From Oceanihabitans iliipiscarium (GTDB lineage Bacteria; Bacteroidota; Bacteroidia; Flavobacteriales; Flavobacteriaceae): a DNA stretch of 64,000 nucleotides. Location: assembly GCF_042686125.1 (NCBI RefSeq), contig NZ_JBHUOV010000001.1, positions 62,001-126,000 of the forward strand, given 5' to 3'. The notes beneath the pieces are model-generated. The model made no database searches. It was given only the letters and a program-made list of their open reading frames with translations, and was not told the origin of the DNA. Positions 8,782 through 17,108 of this stretch are shown in pieces (position 1 is the stretch's first letter; the number at the start of each line of letters is the position of its first letter). The translations under genes were made by a program, and so were the position numbers.

Positions 8782-9867
8782 CTAATTAGCATTTATAATC
8801 TTCTCTTGATGATTTATAGATTCTTGATGTATCGCCTTAAATACTCGTAATATAAATTCTTCGCTTAACTGTTTTTCTTCACCTTGTAAAATCATTTTAC
8901 CTAAGATTTCATTCCAACGTTTAGATTGTAATACCGCGACATTGTAATCTTTTTTAAGCGTTCCTATATCATCAGCAACACTCATACGCTTTCCTAGCAT
9001 TTCTATAAGCTGATGGTCTATCACATCAATTTTAGTACGTAAGGTGTTTATTTTGTTTTTAAATTCTGCTGCTTCTCCAACCTCTTTTCTAATTTTTAAA
9101 TTTTCGGTGTATTGAATCAAAGTTTTTGGTGTAATCTGTTGAGCAGCATCGCTCCAAGCTTTATCTGGTGTGTGATGTGTTTCCACCATTAAGCCATCAT
9201 AATTTAAATCGAGTGCTGTTTGACATAAATCGAAAATAATATCGCGTCGACCAGCAATATGTGAAGGATCTAAAATTAGCGGTAAATCTGGAAAACGATT
9301 TTGTAAATCTACAGCAATTTGCCATTCAGGATTATTTCTATAACGTGTTTTTTCATAAGTAGAAAACCCTCTATGAATCACGCCTAAATTCTTAACATCT
9401 GAAGCATAAAAACGTTCTACAGCACCTAACCACAAAGCTAAATCGGGGTTCACAGGATTTTTAATCAAAACTGTTTTATCTGTACCTTTTAAAGCTTCTG
9501 CAATTTCTTGAACGATAAACGGACTCACTGTTGTTCTGGCTCCAATCCATAATATATCGACGTCATGTTGCAAGGCTAAATCTACGTGATTAGCATTAGC
9601 CACTTCAGTTGTAATCAACATTCCTGTTTCTTCTTTAGCTTTCTGCAGCCATTTTAGTCCTAGTGCACCAACACCTTCAAAATTACCAGGACGTGTTCTA
9701 GGTTTCCAAATACCAGCTCTTAAAACTGTCGCATCGCTATCTTTTAATTGGTGTGCTATAGTTAGCACTTGTTCTTCTGTTTCAGCACTACATGGTCCAG
9801 CAATAACAAGTGGATGATCTAATCCAAATTTATCTAACCAGCCTCTTAATTCTTTTTTATTCTCCAT
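8782..9867 (-). CDS. Bifunctional 3-deoxy-7-phosphoheptulonate synthase / chorismate mutase (type II)
   Basis: The N-terminal 250 residues are a class I DAHP synthase of the short, KDO8P-synthase-like type (VIAGPCSAETEEQVL near 21, RAGIWKPRTRPGNFEG near 51, DPSHIAGRRD near 201). The C-terminal about 90 residues are an AroQ chorismate mutase (NKINTLRTKIDVIDHQLIEM then KRMSVADDIGTLK). One polypeptide thus makes the first shikimate-pathway intermediate and converts chorismate to prephenate, which the pheA and tyrA products next to it consume. In this family the mutase domain often acts as the allosteric sensor for the synthase. It is the fourth gene behind the pheA attenuator. Confidence 0.95.
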   Translation of the reverse strand: MENKKELRGWLDKFGLDHPLVIAGPCSAETEEQVLTIAHQLKDSDATVLRAGIWKPRTRPGNFEGVGALGLKWLQKAKEETGMLITTEVANANHVDLALQHDVDILWIGARTTVSPFIVQEIAEALKGTDKTVLIKNPVNPDLALWLGAVERFYASDVKNLGVIHRGFSTYEKTRYRNNPEWQIAVDLQNRFPDLPLILDPSHIAGRRDIIFDLCQTALDLNYDGLMVETHHTPDKAWSDAAQQITPKTLIQYTENLKIRKEVGEAAEFKNKINTLRTKIDVIDHQLIEMLGKRMSVADDIGTLKKDYNVAVLQSKRWNEILGKMILQGEEKQLSEEFILRVFKAIHQESINHQEKIINAN

Positions 9868-9878
9868 AGTCTATTTTT

Positions 9879-10736
9879 TTATGCAATTCCGTTTAGTATG
9901 TCTTTAATATGATTCGTCGCTTTCATTTCATTAAAAATGCTTTCAAAATCATCTTGTTTCATCAGTGCTTTAAACTGTTCTAAATTGTTGATATATTCTT
10001 CTAATGTTTCAATGACATTTTCTTTATTATGTTTAAAAATTGGCGTCCACATTTCTGGTGAACTTTTCGCCAATCGTACAGTTGATGCAAATCCACTTCC
10101 AGCCATATCAAAAATATCGCGTTCATTTTTTTCCTTTTCAATAACTGTCTTTCCTAACATAAATGAACTTATATGAGACAAATGAGACACATAGGCAATG
10201 TGTTTATCATGAGCTTCTGGATTCATATAACGAATGCGCATGCCCATAATTTGAAAAATAGTTAATGCTTTTTCTTGAAGTTTAAAAGCTGTTTTTTCGA
10301 TTTCACAAATGATATTCGTTTTATGTCGAAATAAGTTTTCAACAGCTGCTTTTGGACCTGAAAATTCTGTTCCAGCGATGGGATGCGTTGCTAAAAAATT
10401 TCTGCGCTTTGGGTGATTTGCAACAGCTTTACAAATGTTGGTTTTTGTTGAACCTACGTCCATGACTAAAGCATCATCATGAACTGTATCTAATATTTTT
10501 GGTAACAAATGTAATGCAGCATCAACAGGAACAGAAAGAATTACAAAATCGGCTTGTACAAGATCCTCTAATGTTGCTTTTTCATCAATAATTTGTAGCG
10601 CTTTCGCTTCATCTAAATGAGAGGCGTTAGAGTCTATACCAACGATATTTAAATTTGAATTTAGTCGTTTAATGTCTTTAGCGATACTTCCGCCTATAAG
10701 CCCTACTCCAACGATATATATATTTCTTACACTCAT
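9879..10736 (-). CDS. tyrA: Prephenate dehydrogenase
   Basis: TyrA oxidatively decarboxylates prephenate to 4-hydroxyphenylpyruvate on the tyrosine branch. The N-terminal NAD-binding site is IYIVGVGLIGGSIAKDIK, and the catalytic region has THPIAGTEFSGP near residue 120 and HDKHIAYVSHLSHISSFML near 180. I start it at 10736 (MSVRN); an upstream in-frame ATG would place 16 residues of unrelated sequence in front and overlap the preceding gene. The chosen start leaves two bases to the aminotransferase stop, consistent with coupled translation. Confidence 0.94.
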   Translation of the reverse strand: MSVRNIYIVGVGLIGGSIAKDIKRLNSNLNIVGIDSNASHLDEAKALQIIDEKATLEDLVQADFVILSVPVDAALHLLPKILDTVHDDALVMDVGSTKTNICKAVANHPKRRNFLATHPIAGTEFSGPKAAVENLFRHKTNIICEIEKTAFKLQEKALTIFQIMGMRIRYMNPEAHDKHIAYVSHLSHISSFMLGKTVIEKEKNERDIFDMAGSGFASTVRLAKSSPEMWTPIFKHNKENVIETLEEYINNLEQFKALMKQDDFESIFNEMKATNHIKDILNGIA

Positions 10737-10738
10737 AA

Positions 10739-11878
10739 TTATAGTCTTGCTAAAGCTTCTTCTAAATCTTCTGTTGATGCACATAAAGAAAATCGAACAT
10801 AGCCTTCACCTTGACTTCCAAAAATAGTTCCTGGAGCAATAAATATGTTATTTTCTTTTAATAAAAGATCTATAAATTCTTCCGATTTAAAATGTGGTGG
10901 TAATTTTGCCCAAACAAATAAACCTGAAGCTGTTTTATCGTAAGTACAATTTAAAGCATCAGCTAATTTCCAAACCAATTCTCGTCGTTGTTCATACACA
11001 CTATTCAAACTCATATACCACATATTTGAACAATTTAAAGCTTCAATGGCGCCTTTTTGAATACCATAAAACATCCCAGAATCCATATTACTTTTTACTT
11101 TTAAAATCGCTTCAATATGCTTAGCAGATCCCAAAACCATACCAACTCGCCAACCAGACATGTTAAAGGTTTTGCTTAAAGAGTTTAATTCTATACACAC
11201 ATCTTTAGCTTTTCTCACACTTAAAATGCTCTTTGGTTCTGAGTTTAAAATAAAGCTATACGGATTATCATTTACGATTAAAATGTTATTCGCTTTTGCT
11301 AAATCGACCAAGTCTTCAAACAACTGCTCAGTAGCTTGTGCGCCAGTTGGCATGTGAGGATAGTTAATCCACATAATTTTTACTTGACTTAAATCAGTTT
11401 GTCTTAATTGTTTTAAATCTGGAAGCCAACCCTTACTGTCTTCAAGATCATAAAACACAGGTTTTGCACCAATCAGCTTCGCCACTGAAGCATAGGTTGG
11501 ATAGCCAGGGTTTGGAATAAGCACCTCATCGCCTTCATTTAAAAAAGCCATAGAAATATGCATGATTCCTTCTTTGCTTCCCATAAGCGGCAGTACTTCT
11601 GTCATTGGACTAATATGCACCAAAAATTGGTCTCTGTAAAATGCAGCAATGGCTTCGCGTAACTCTGGCAAACCTTGATAACTTTGATATTTATGCGCAT
11701 TCGCATCATTTAAACTACTTCCTATCGCATCAATAACTCTTTGAGGTGGTTGTAAATCAGGACTCCCAATACCTAAATTAATAATGGGCTTTCCATTCGC
11801 TTTAAGCAGATTTACCTCTCTTAGTTTTCGCGAAAAATAATATTCTTCAACAGTATGTAATCGTTTTGCTACATCCAT
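10739..11878 (-). CDS. Class I/II PLP-dependent aminotransferase of aromatic amino acid synthesis
   Basis: A 379-residue fold-type I aminotransferase. The PLP lysine lies in ELNSLSKTFNMSGWRVGMVL near residue 235, the substrate-carboxylate Arg in GYVRFSLCAS near the end, and the N-terminus has INLGIGSPDLQPP. Its place between pheA and tyrA points to transamination of phenylpyruvate and 4-hydroxyphenylpyruvate (or of prephenate); the sequence resembles the LL-DAP/aspartate group, so specificity is inferred from context only. The pheA stop codon TAA overlaps its ATG by one base. Confidence 0.9.
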   Translation of the reverse strand: MDVAKRLHTVEEYYFSRKLREVNLLKANGKPIINLGIGSPDLQPPQRVIDAIGSSLNDANAHKYQSYQGLPELREAIAAFYRDQFLVHISPMTEVLPLMGSKEGIMHISMAFLNEGDEVLIPNPGYPTYASVAKLIGAKPVFYDLEDSKGWLPDLKQLRQTDLSQVKIMWINYPHMPTGAQATEQLFEDLVDLAKANNILIVNDNPYSFILNSEPKSILSVRKAKDVCIELNSLSKTFNMSGWRVGMVLGSAKHIEAILKVKSNMDSGMFYGIQKGAIEALNCSNMWYMSLNSVYEQRRELVWKLADALNCTYDKTASGLFVWAKLPPHFKSEEFIDLLLKENNIFIAPGTIFGSQGEGYVRFSLCASTEDLEEALARL

Positions 11879-12705
11879 TAGTGTTTGGTGTTTTTATATT
11901 CGCCTAAAACTTTAAAGTCTTGAGCCATAATTTTTAATATTGCCTTTGCCTTTTTATAATTCTTTAAGTCCTCAAAAGTCACATCAACAAAAAAAGCATA
12001 CTTCCAAGGGGTTTCAATTTTTGGCAACGATTGTATTTTAGTTAAATTTAGCTTACAGTCACTCATGACGTTAAGCATCGCTGCCAAACTACCACGTTTG
12101 TGTTCTAATTCAAATTTAAGTGATGCCTTATTAATATCAGCTTCAGGGATTTCGTGATTTTCGCGCTTCACAATAACGAAACGGGTTTCGTTATGTTTAA
12201 TCGTTTGAATGCTTTTGGCTAAAATATGAAGTTGAAATAGTTCAGCAGCTAAAGTACTTGCTATGGCACCTACATTTTTAAGCCCTTTTGATTGAATTCG
12301 TTGAGCAACAGAAGCTGTATCTTTATCCTCTATAAGCTTGATATGAGGTTGGGTTTTAAAAAACGCTTTACACTGAAGCAATGCCATAGGATGTGAATAC
12401 ACTTCAGTAATATCATCAATACTTTGATTTGGCAACGCCATAAGATGATGCTGAATATCTAAGTACTCTTCTCCAACAATACATAAATTATGGCTATCTA
12501 TTAATGCATAGTTAGGAATGATTGATCCTGCAATAGAGTTTTCAATAGCCATAATTACAGCATCTGTTTCTTTATTTAATAGGCATTGTACTGCTTTATC
12601 AAATGACAAACATTCATGTATTGCGACTTGGTCTCCAAAATAATGTTTAGAAACAATATGATGAAAAGACCCTTTAATACCTTGAATTGCTACAGATTTT
12701 ATCAT
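11878..12705 (-). CDS. pheA: Prephenate dehydratase
   Basis: Converts prephenate to phenylpyruvate. Residues 1-185 form the prephenate dehydratase domain (QGIKGSFHHIVSKHYFG near 8; the catalytic Thr-Arg-Phe in ETRFVIV near 172). Residues 195-270 form a regulatory ACT domain (GSLAAMLNVMSDCKLNLTKI), the usual Phe-binding site. There is no chorismate mutase domain; that activity is fused to the DAHP synthase three genes on. The T run of an intrinsic terminator directly touches the start codon, so transcription into pheA appears to be controlled by attenuation (12706-12837). Confidence 0.95.
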   Translation of the reverse strand: MIKSVAIQGIKGSFHHIVSKHYFGDQVAIHECLSFDKAVQCLLNKETDAVIMAIENSIAGSIIPNYALIDSHNLCIVGEEYLDIQHHLMALPNQSIDDITEVYSHPMALLQCKAFFKTQPHIKLIEDKDTASVAQRIQSKGLKNVGAIASTLAAELFQLHILAKSIQTIKHNETRFVIVKRENHEIPEADINKASLKFELEHKRGSLAAMLNVMSDCKLNLTKIQSLPKIETPWKYAFFVDVTFEDLKNYKKAKAILKIMAQDFKVLGEYKNTKH

Positions 12706-12733
12706 AAAAAAAAGCCTCGATATATCGAGACTT
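12706..12733 (-). terminator. Attenuator terminator in front of pheA
   Basis: On the minus strand AAGTCTCGA (12733-12725) pairs with TCGAGGCTT (12720-12712) around the loop TATA, giving a 9-bp stem with one G-U pair, followed by eight T residues that end at the pheA ATG. An alternative partner for its 5' arm is CGAGAT at 12775-12770, just after the leader-peptide stop codon. It is therefore a regulated rather than a gene-end terminator. Confidence 0.85.
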
Positions 12734-12769
12734 GTTGTTTAATTTATAGTTTTAAATTTCACATATACC

Positions 12770-12775
12770 ATCTCG
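12770..12775 (-). promoter_or_regulatory. Antiterminator arm of the pheA attenuator
   Basis: CGAGAT (12775-12770) can pair with GTCTCG (12731-12726), six pairs including one G-U, which would remove the 5' arm of the terminator. It begins six bases after the leader stop codon, so a ribosome resting at the stop would cover it, while one stalled on the Phe/Tyr codons upstream would leave it free. A preceding AAGAAA (12780-12775 region) can also pair with TTTCTT inside the leader ORF, a weak protector stem. Confidence 0.6.
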
Positions 12776-12780
12776 TTTCT

Positions 12781-12837
12781 TCATTTAAAAAAGAAATAAA
12801 ACCAATTGTAATATGTAAAATTTGTACTCGTATTCAT
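12781..12837 (-). CDS. Aromatic-rich leader peptide of the pheA attenuator
   Basis: An ATG-to-TGA frame of 18 codons encodes MNTSTNFTYYNWFYFFFK: five Phe, three Tyr and one Trp, with six aromatic residues in codons 12-17. Such a cluster immediately before a terminator and a Phe/Tyr biosynthetic operon is the classic architecture of amino acid-responsive attenuation. A promoter candidate (12849-12877) sits 11 bp upstream, so the 5' untranslated region would be only a few bases long. It is too short for routine gene finding and would normally be missed. The peptide itself probably has no function beyond being translated. Confidence 0.82.
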   Translation of the reverse strand: MNTSTNFTYYNWFYFFFK

Positions 12838-12848
12838 ATATTGAATAG

Positions 12849-12877
12849 CTAAAGTAATTAATAATATGAAAAAACAA
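12849..12877 (-). promoter_or_regulatory. Promoter candidate for the leader peptide-pheA transcript
   Basis: On the minus strand TTG (12877-12875) and TACTTTAG (12856-12849) are separated by 18 nt, close to the Bacteroidota TTG-N19-TAnnTTTG pattern (one mismatch in the -7 box). Transcription would start 4-8 nt further on, just before the leader-peptide ATG at 12837. Confidence 0.45.
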
Positions 12878-12958
12878 AATTGTTGAAATAGTTTTTTAAT
12901 ATCTACGTTTAAGTTTTAAAGATTTAATAGTAATCATTCCTTTAAATTATATAATTAC

Positions 12959-12966
12959 TATTTTTG
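12959..12966 (+). promoter_or_regulatory. -7 box candidate for gldA
   Basis: TATTTTTG is a full match to TAnnTTTG and lies 16 bp before the gldA ATG. No clear TTG is seen at -33 (a TTC is near the right distance), so support is partial. Confidence 0.35.
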
Positions 12967-12982
12967 AACAAATAATATATTC

Positions 12983-13876
12983 ATGTCTATAGAAGTCACA
13001 AACATTTCAAAAGTATATGGCACTCAAAAAGCTTTAAACCAAGTCTCTTTTAAAGTGAACAAATCAGAAATTGTTGGTTTTTTAGGTCCAAATGGCGCAG
13101 GAAAATCCACCATGATGAAGATTTTAACGACTTACTTAGATGCTAGTGATGGTAAGGCTAAAGTTAATGGACATGATACAAAAGCGAATACCAAACAAGT
13201 ACAACAAAGTGTTGGTTACTTACCAGAACACAATCCGCTTTACTTAGAGCAATACGTTAGAGAATATTTGAGTTTTAATGCACAAGTATATGGTGTTGCT
13301 AAAAGCCGAATTAATGAGGTTATTGAATTGACTGGTTTGACTTCTGAAGCACATAAAAAAATAAGCCAGCTCTCTAAAGGTTATAGACAACGTGTTGGAT
13401 TAGCTAATGCGCTTTTACATAATCCTGAGGTTTTAATTTTAGACGAACCAACGACTGGATTAGATCCTAATCAATTAGTTGATATTAGAAACTTGATAAA
13501 AAACATCGGCAAAGAAAAAACGGTTTTCCTATCAACACACATTATGCAAGAAGTTGAAGCCATGTGCGATCGTGTAATTATTATCAACAAAGGTGAAATC
13601 GTCGCTAACACCACTTTAAAGGCCTTACAAACTGAAAAAGAACAAGTCGTTGTTGTTGAATTTGATTATCGTGTTGAAGATGCTTTTTTACTAAAGCTTC
13701 CAAAAGTAAAAGCTGTAGAAAACACGCATGATTTTGTTTACGAAATTACCTTTGCAACAGCTGATGATATGCGTTCTCATGTTTTTGATTTTGCTCATGA
13801 TAATCAACTAAAAATTCTTCAGCTTAACCAAAAGAATGCAAGTTTAGAAACTTTATTTAGAGAATTGACGAGTTAA
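12983..13876 (+). CDS. gldA: Gliding-motility ABC transporter ATP-binding subunit GldA
   Basis: A 297-residue ABC ATPase. Walker A is GFLGPNGAGKSTMMK near residue 32, the signature is LSKGYRQRVGLANALLHNPE near 131, and Walker B is VLILDEPTTGLDPNQ near 152, followed by the H-loop STHIMQEVE. The sequence follows the Flavobacteriia GldA pattern closely (MSIEVTNISKVYGTQKAL, YLPEHNPLYLEQYVREYL). GldA works with the membrane proteins GldF and GldG, neither of which is in the window; this split is normal in the group. It is transcribed away from pheA across a 277-bp region. Confidence 0.88.
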   Translation: MSIEVTNISKVYGTQKALNQVSFKVNKSEIVGFLGPNGAGKSTMMKILTTYLDASDGKAKVNGHDTKANTKQVQQSVGYLPEHNPLYLEQYVREYLSFNAQVYGVAKSRINEVIELTGLTSEAHKKISQLSKGYRQRVGLANALLHNPEVLILDEPTTGLDPNQLVDIRNLIKNIGKEKTVFLSTHIMQEVEAMCDRVIIINKGEIVANTTLKALQTEKEQVVVVEFDYRVEDAFLLKLPKVKAVENTHDFVYEITFATADDMRSHVFDFAHDNQLKILQLNQKNASLETLFRELTS

Positions 13877-13881
13877 TGATA

Positions 13882-14628
13882 CTACCGAAAGATAAGTCTT
13901 CCTGTATATAATTCTTCAACCTCAACAGTTGGAGGTACGTTTAATGAAATCAGATTACCTGTGCCTCGAAGTTCACCAGTCAGTGACAACTGCGGATGAA
14001 CAACCATATCATTACTTGCTCTATGGTATATATCGACATTTTGAGCTATTAAGTTTTCCCCTTGAAAACGTCCTGTTCCTGAATAAAACCCAACAAATAA
14101 ATCTTCCGTTTCTCCAGAGATGTAATACGATGAAATATTGTTACTTGTTATTCTTAGGTTTTGCGTATTAACTACTAACTTAAAATCGCCTACAGTAAAA
14201 GTTCCTGAGGCGCTGAAGTCTTCAGACAACAATCTTAAACTATCATAGTTTAATACGCCATCACTAGAAATGTCAAATTGAGTCGAGCTTCTTATGTGTG
14301 TGATGTTTGGCGCAGTAACATAAACCTTAGTGCTTGCATAATCGCGTACATAATTACAGATGTTGTTATCTGTAAGCTGTAATTCATTATTGACAACTTT
14401 AACGTCTATATCATTTAAAAGATTCTCGCCAGTTTCAATAATAACTTGAATATCTGGACCTTCTTTAAGGATTAATTCGACATTTCGATTCACCAAGATT
14501 TTTTCAAAATCTGACACTATAAACTCTTCTTGAATGCTATTTCCTGACTCTTGAAAACAATCGTTAGCGCTTTCGCTATCACAAGAAAGAATGCATAAGG
14601 CTAAAATTAAGTATATATAATGTTTCAT
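13882..14628 (-). CDS. Head GIN domain (DUF2807) lipoprotein
   Basis: An exported lipoprotein: after start MKHYIYLILALC comes the lipobox LSC, so the mature protein begins at Cys with CDSESANDC. The rest (about residues 35-230) is a repetitive right-handed beta-structure of DUF2807 type, with spaced segments such as VNRNVELILKEGPDIQVIIETGENL and VNNELQLTDNN. The family is common and uncharacterised in Bacteroidota, probably an outer-membrane or surface adhesin-like domain. I start at 14628 because the longer frame would overlap the next gene and hide the signal peptide. It lies 4 bp after the PagL-like gene. Confidence 0.82.
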   Translation of the reverse strand: MKHYIYLILALCILSCDSESANDCFQESGNSIQEEFIVSDFEKILVNRNVELILKEGPDIQVIIETGENLLNDIDVKVVNNELQLTDNNICNYVRDYASTKVYVTAPNITHIRSSTQFDISSDGVLNYDSLRLLSEDFSASGTFTVGDFKLVVNTQNLRITSNNISSYYISGETEDLFVGFYSGTGRFQGENLIAQNVDIYHRASNDMVVHPQLSLTGELRGTGNLISLNVPPTVEVEELYTGRLIFR

Positions 14629-14632
14629 TTTT

Positions 14633-15730
14633 TTATAATCTAATTCCAACTCCAAGTTCGACAGCTTCAGCTTTAGCAGCATGAGATTTTAAGGTTAATG
14701 CCGCAAACCATTTTTCTCCAAAATAACGTTTTAACCCAACTCTAATATAAGTTCTACCTTCAAAATCGTAAGGATAATACACGTAGTATCCTATTTGAGT
14801 CACTAACGACATTTTATTAATAAACAACTCATGACCTGCAAATACTCCAACACGCTTATAATCTGCTGTACCATCTTCGCCTTCTTCAGGAAAAGCCACA
14901 TGTCTGTATTTTATATATTCCTTTAAAAAATTAGAAAAGAACACATCTGTTCCTAATTGAACAGCACTTTTATGTCCTAAGCGTTTGTCTGCATAAGCCG
15001 AAATAATATAAAATGGATATTGCCCACTTCCAACCACATCACTTTCATTTATACCACTTCTAAAAACCAAATTATATTTTATAGGTTGAGTGAATTTTTC
15101 TTTAGTTATGGTTTTAATATACTCTTGGGCTTCTTCATCTAAATCATAAGTGACACCAACATTAAACGCAATCGTATTTACACTTGTATTTGGCGCTTTA
15201 ACGTTCGCATTTGAATAGTGTATTAATGAAAACCCAGCTTGCAGACCAAACCGATCTATGATGCGCTCTTTTTTATAATTAAGCATCATATACGTACTGC
15301 TTAAAATATGAGAACCAAAAGCCACGTTTTTATGATTATCAACTTTATCATAAGGATTTGAATTATAAGCTAAACCTTGACCAATACGAAACATTAAATT
15401 TCGTTTTAAAAAGTAAAAATTATAGTGCGCATATAAAGAAATGTTATTTCCTAAGACCTCATTTTTTAAATCTTGATAGATTAAAGACACTCCATAATCT
15501 GGATAATTATAGCGCTGTTGCCAAGGATTTTCACCAAAAGTTTTCTTATTCCAACTTAAAATAGTGCCTTCAGGATGACCTTTAATAAGATGCAAAATAT
15601 CATCATTATGCAAAGCGATGTTTCCTGTAAAATAATTGACATCAAAAGATGAGGAGGTTGGTTTTTTTTCTTCTTGTGAAAAAGTGACACAAAAAATAAA
15701 AAAGAATAAGCAGGCAGTTAAGTGTTTCAT
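14633..15730 (-). CDS. Acyloxyacyl hydrolase (PagL-like outer-membrane protein)
   Basis: A 365-residue exported beta-barrel protein: signal peptide at residues 1-18 (CVTFSQ at the cut) and amphipathic beta-strands throughout, ending in an aromatic-rich strand and a C-terminal LGVGIRL. The region GFSLIHYSNANVKAPNTSVN near residue 168 fits the His-Ser catalytic motif of PagL-type lipid A 3-O-deacylases. Typical PagL is about 170-190 residues; the longer Bacteroidota versions have extra N- and C-terminal strands as here. A role in lipid A remodelling is therefore inferred from the motif and fold. Confidence 0.75.
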   Translation of the reverse strand: MKHLTACLFFFIFCVTFSQEEKKPTSSSFDVNYFTGNIALHNDDILHLIKGHPEGTILSWNKKTFGENPWQQRYNYPDYGVSLIYQDLKNEVLGNNISLYAHYNFYFLKRNLMFRIGQGLAYNSNPYDKVDNHKNVAFGSHILSSTYMMLNYKKERIIDRFGLQAGFSLIHYSNANVKAPNTSVNTIAFNVGVTYDLDEEAQEYIKTITKEKFTQPIKYNLVFRSGINESDVVGSGQYPFYIISAYADKRLGHKSAVQLGTDVFFSNFLKEYIKYRHVAFPEEGEDGTADYKRVGVFAGHELFINKMSLVTQIGYYVYYPYDFEGRTYIRVGLKRYFGEKWFAALTLKSHAAKAEAVELGVGIRL

Positions 15731-15770
15731 TATAAATCTTATGAAGCAAATGTATATAAAATCTTAAAAC

Positions 15771-17033
15771 TTATTCATTTAATTTTTCAAGCGCAGTTTC
15801 AAGCAGTTCAAAAATAGTAGCAATATCATCTTTTTTTGCAGTACCAACCGAAAGCCTAAACCAATTCGAACCTGTAGATGTCCCAAAAGCATAAAATGGC
15901 ACAATTGCTAATTTAGCTTCATTAATCAAATAGCTTGTCACTTCTTGAATGCTATTTAGCACTTCACCTGATGCAGTTCTTTTACCTATTAAATCAAATT
16001 GAACCGTTAAATACAAAGCAGCTTCAGGCTCAATAGCTTGAACTGAAAAGCCTTTTTCTTTCAAAGTATTAAATCCTTTATAGAACTCAATTAACCTATA
16101 ATTTAGCTCTTCTTTTATATGCTGTAAATAGTTTAAAACCGAAGACGTTTGTTGCAAATAAGAAGCTGTTGCGATTTGCTCTGCTTTTGGTGCCCAAGCA
16201 CCTATATGACTTAGCATTGCTTTCATTTTGTTAATCACATGTACTGGACCAAAAGCCCAGCCTACACGAACACCTGTTGCTGCAAATGCCTTAGAAATAC
16301 CATCAATAAAAATGGTGTAATCTCGCATTTCTGGAACTAGTTCTACTGGATTATAATGTACAGTTTCACCATACGTTAATTGCCAATAAATTTGATCATA
16401 TAACACATACAATGGTTTCAAATTATGCGATTTTCTGCGTTTGTTCTCATCTACTATAAGCTGAGATATTTCTAATAACACTTCCTTTTTAAACGTGGTT
16501 CCTGTTGGATTAAGCGGCGAGCATAGCGCAATTAAATTCACGTGTTGTAAATGCGGCTTAATATCAAGAGCTGTAGGCATGAATTTATTTTCAGGTTTAG
16601 TCTCAATAATAACCGCTTTATTTCTTGACAGATAAGTATAAGCATCATTATTCCATGAAGGCACAGGATACAACACAGTATCATCAAGATCAAGAATGGT
16701 TTGGTATGTGGCATAAATTAATGGTCGTGCACCACCTGAGATTAAAATTTCATCTGATGCATAATCAAGCCCAAGATTTGCTGAAAGGTAACTCGAAACC
16801 GTTTCTCTTAAGACTTGCATACCATTAGCTTGCGGATAATTGGTTTGATTATCATGGTAAGCCGAAACTATTTCTTGTTTTAATTCTTGTGGAATAGGAA
16901 ATATACTAGAATCAAAATCGCCAATAGTTTGATTGTAAATCACTTCACCTTGTGCTTTCAAAGCATTAACTTCTCCAGCAATTTTAATGATTTCTGACCC
17001 TTTTAAACCTTCGGCTAATTTTGATGTTTTCAT
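15771..17033 (-). CDS. PLP-dependent aminotransferase, aspartate aminotransferase family
   Basis: A 420-residue fold-type I aminotransferase. The PLP lysine is in IDGISKAFAATGVRVGWAFG near residue 247, the cofactor-binding Asn/Asp/Tyr segments are CSPLNPTGTTFKKE near 171 and YVLYDQIYWQLTYG near 207, and the C-terminal Arg is in NWFRLSVGTA. Close flavobacterial relatives are annotated as aspartate or general pyridoxal phosphate-dependent aminotransferases; the donor and acceptor cannot be read from the sequence. It lies 40 bp upstream of the PagL-like gene and 75 bp downstream of metF on the same strand. Confidence 0.85.
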   Translation of the reverse strand: MKTSKLAEGLKGSEIIKIAGEVNALKAQGEVIYNQTIGDFDSSIFPIPQELKQEIVSAYHDNQTNYPQANGMQVLRETVSSYLSANLGLDYASDEILISGGARPLIYATYQTILDLDDTVLYPVPSWNNDAYTYLSRNKAVIIETKPENKFMPTALDIKPHLQHVNLIALCSPLNPTGTTFKKEVLLEISQLIVDENKRRKSHNLKPLYVLYDQIYWQLTYGETVHYNPVELVPEMRDYTIFIDGISKAFAATGVRVGWAFGPVHVINKMKAMLSHIGAWAPKAEQIATASYLQQTSSVLNYLQHIKEELNYRLIEFYKGFNTLKEKGFSVQAIEPEAALYLTVQFDLIGKRTASGEVLNSIQEVTSYLINEAKLAIVPFYAFGTSTGSNWFRLSVGTAKKDDIATIFELLETALEKLNE

Positions 17034-17108
17034 ACCTTAACAATAACGTTTTCGTTTTTGTAAAAGTAAGCTATATTGAGTGATTTCTAAATAACTCCAA
17101 CTTCTTTT

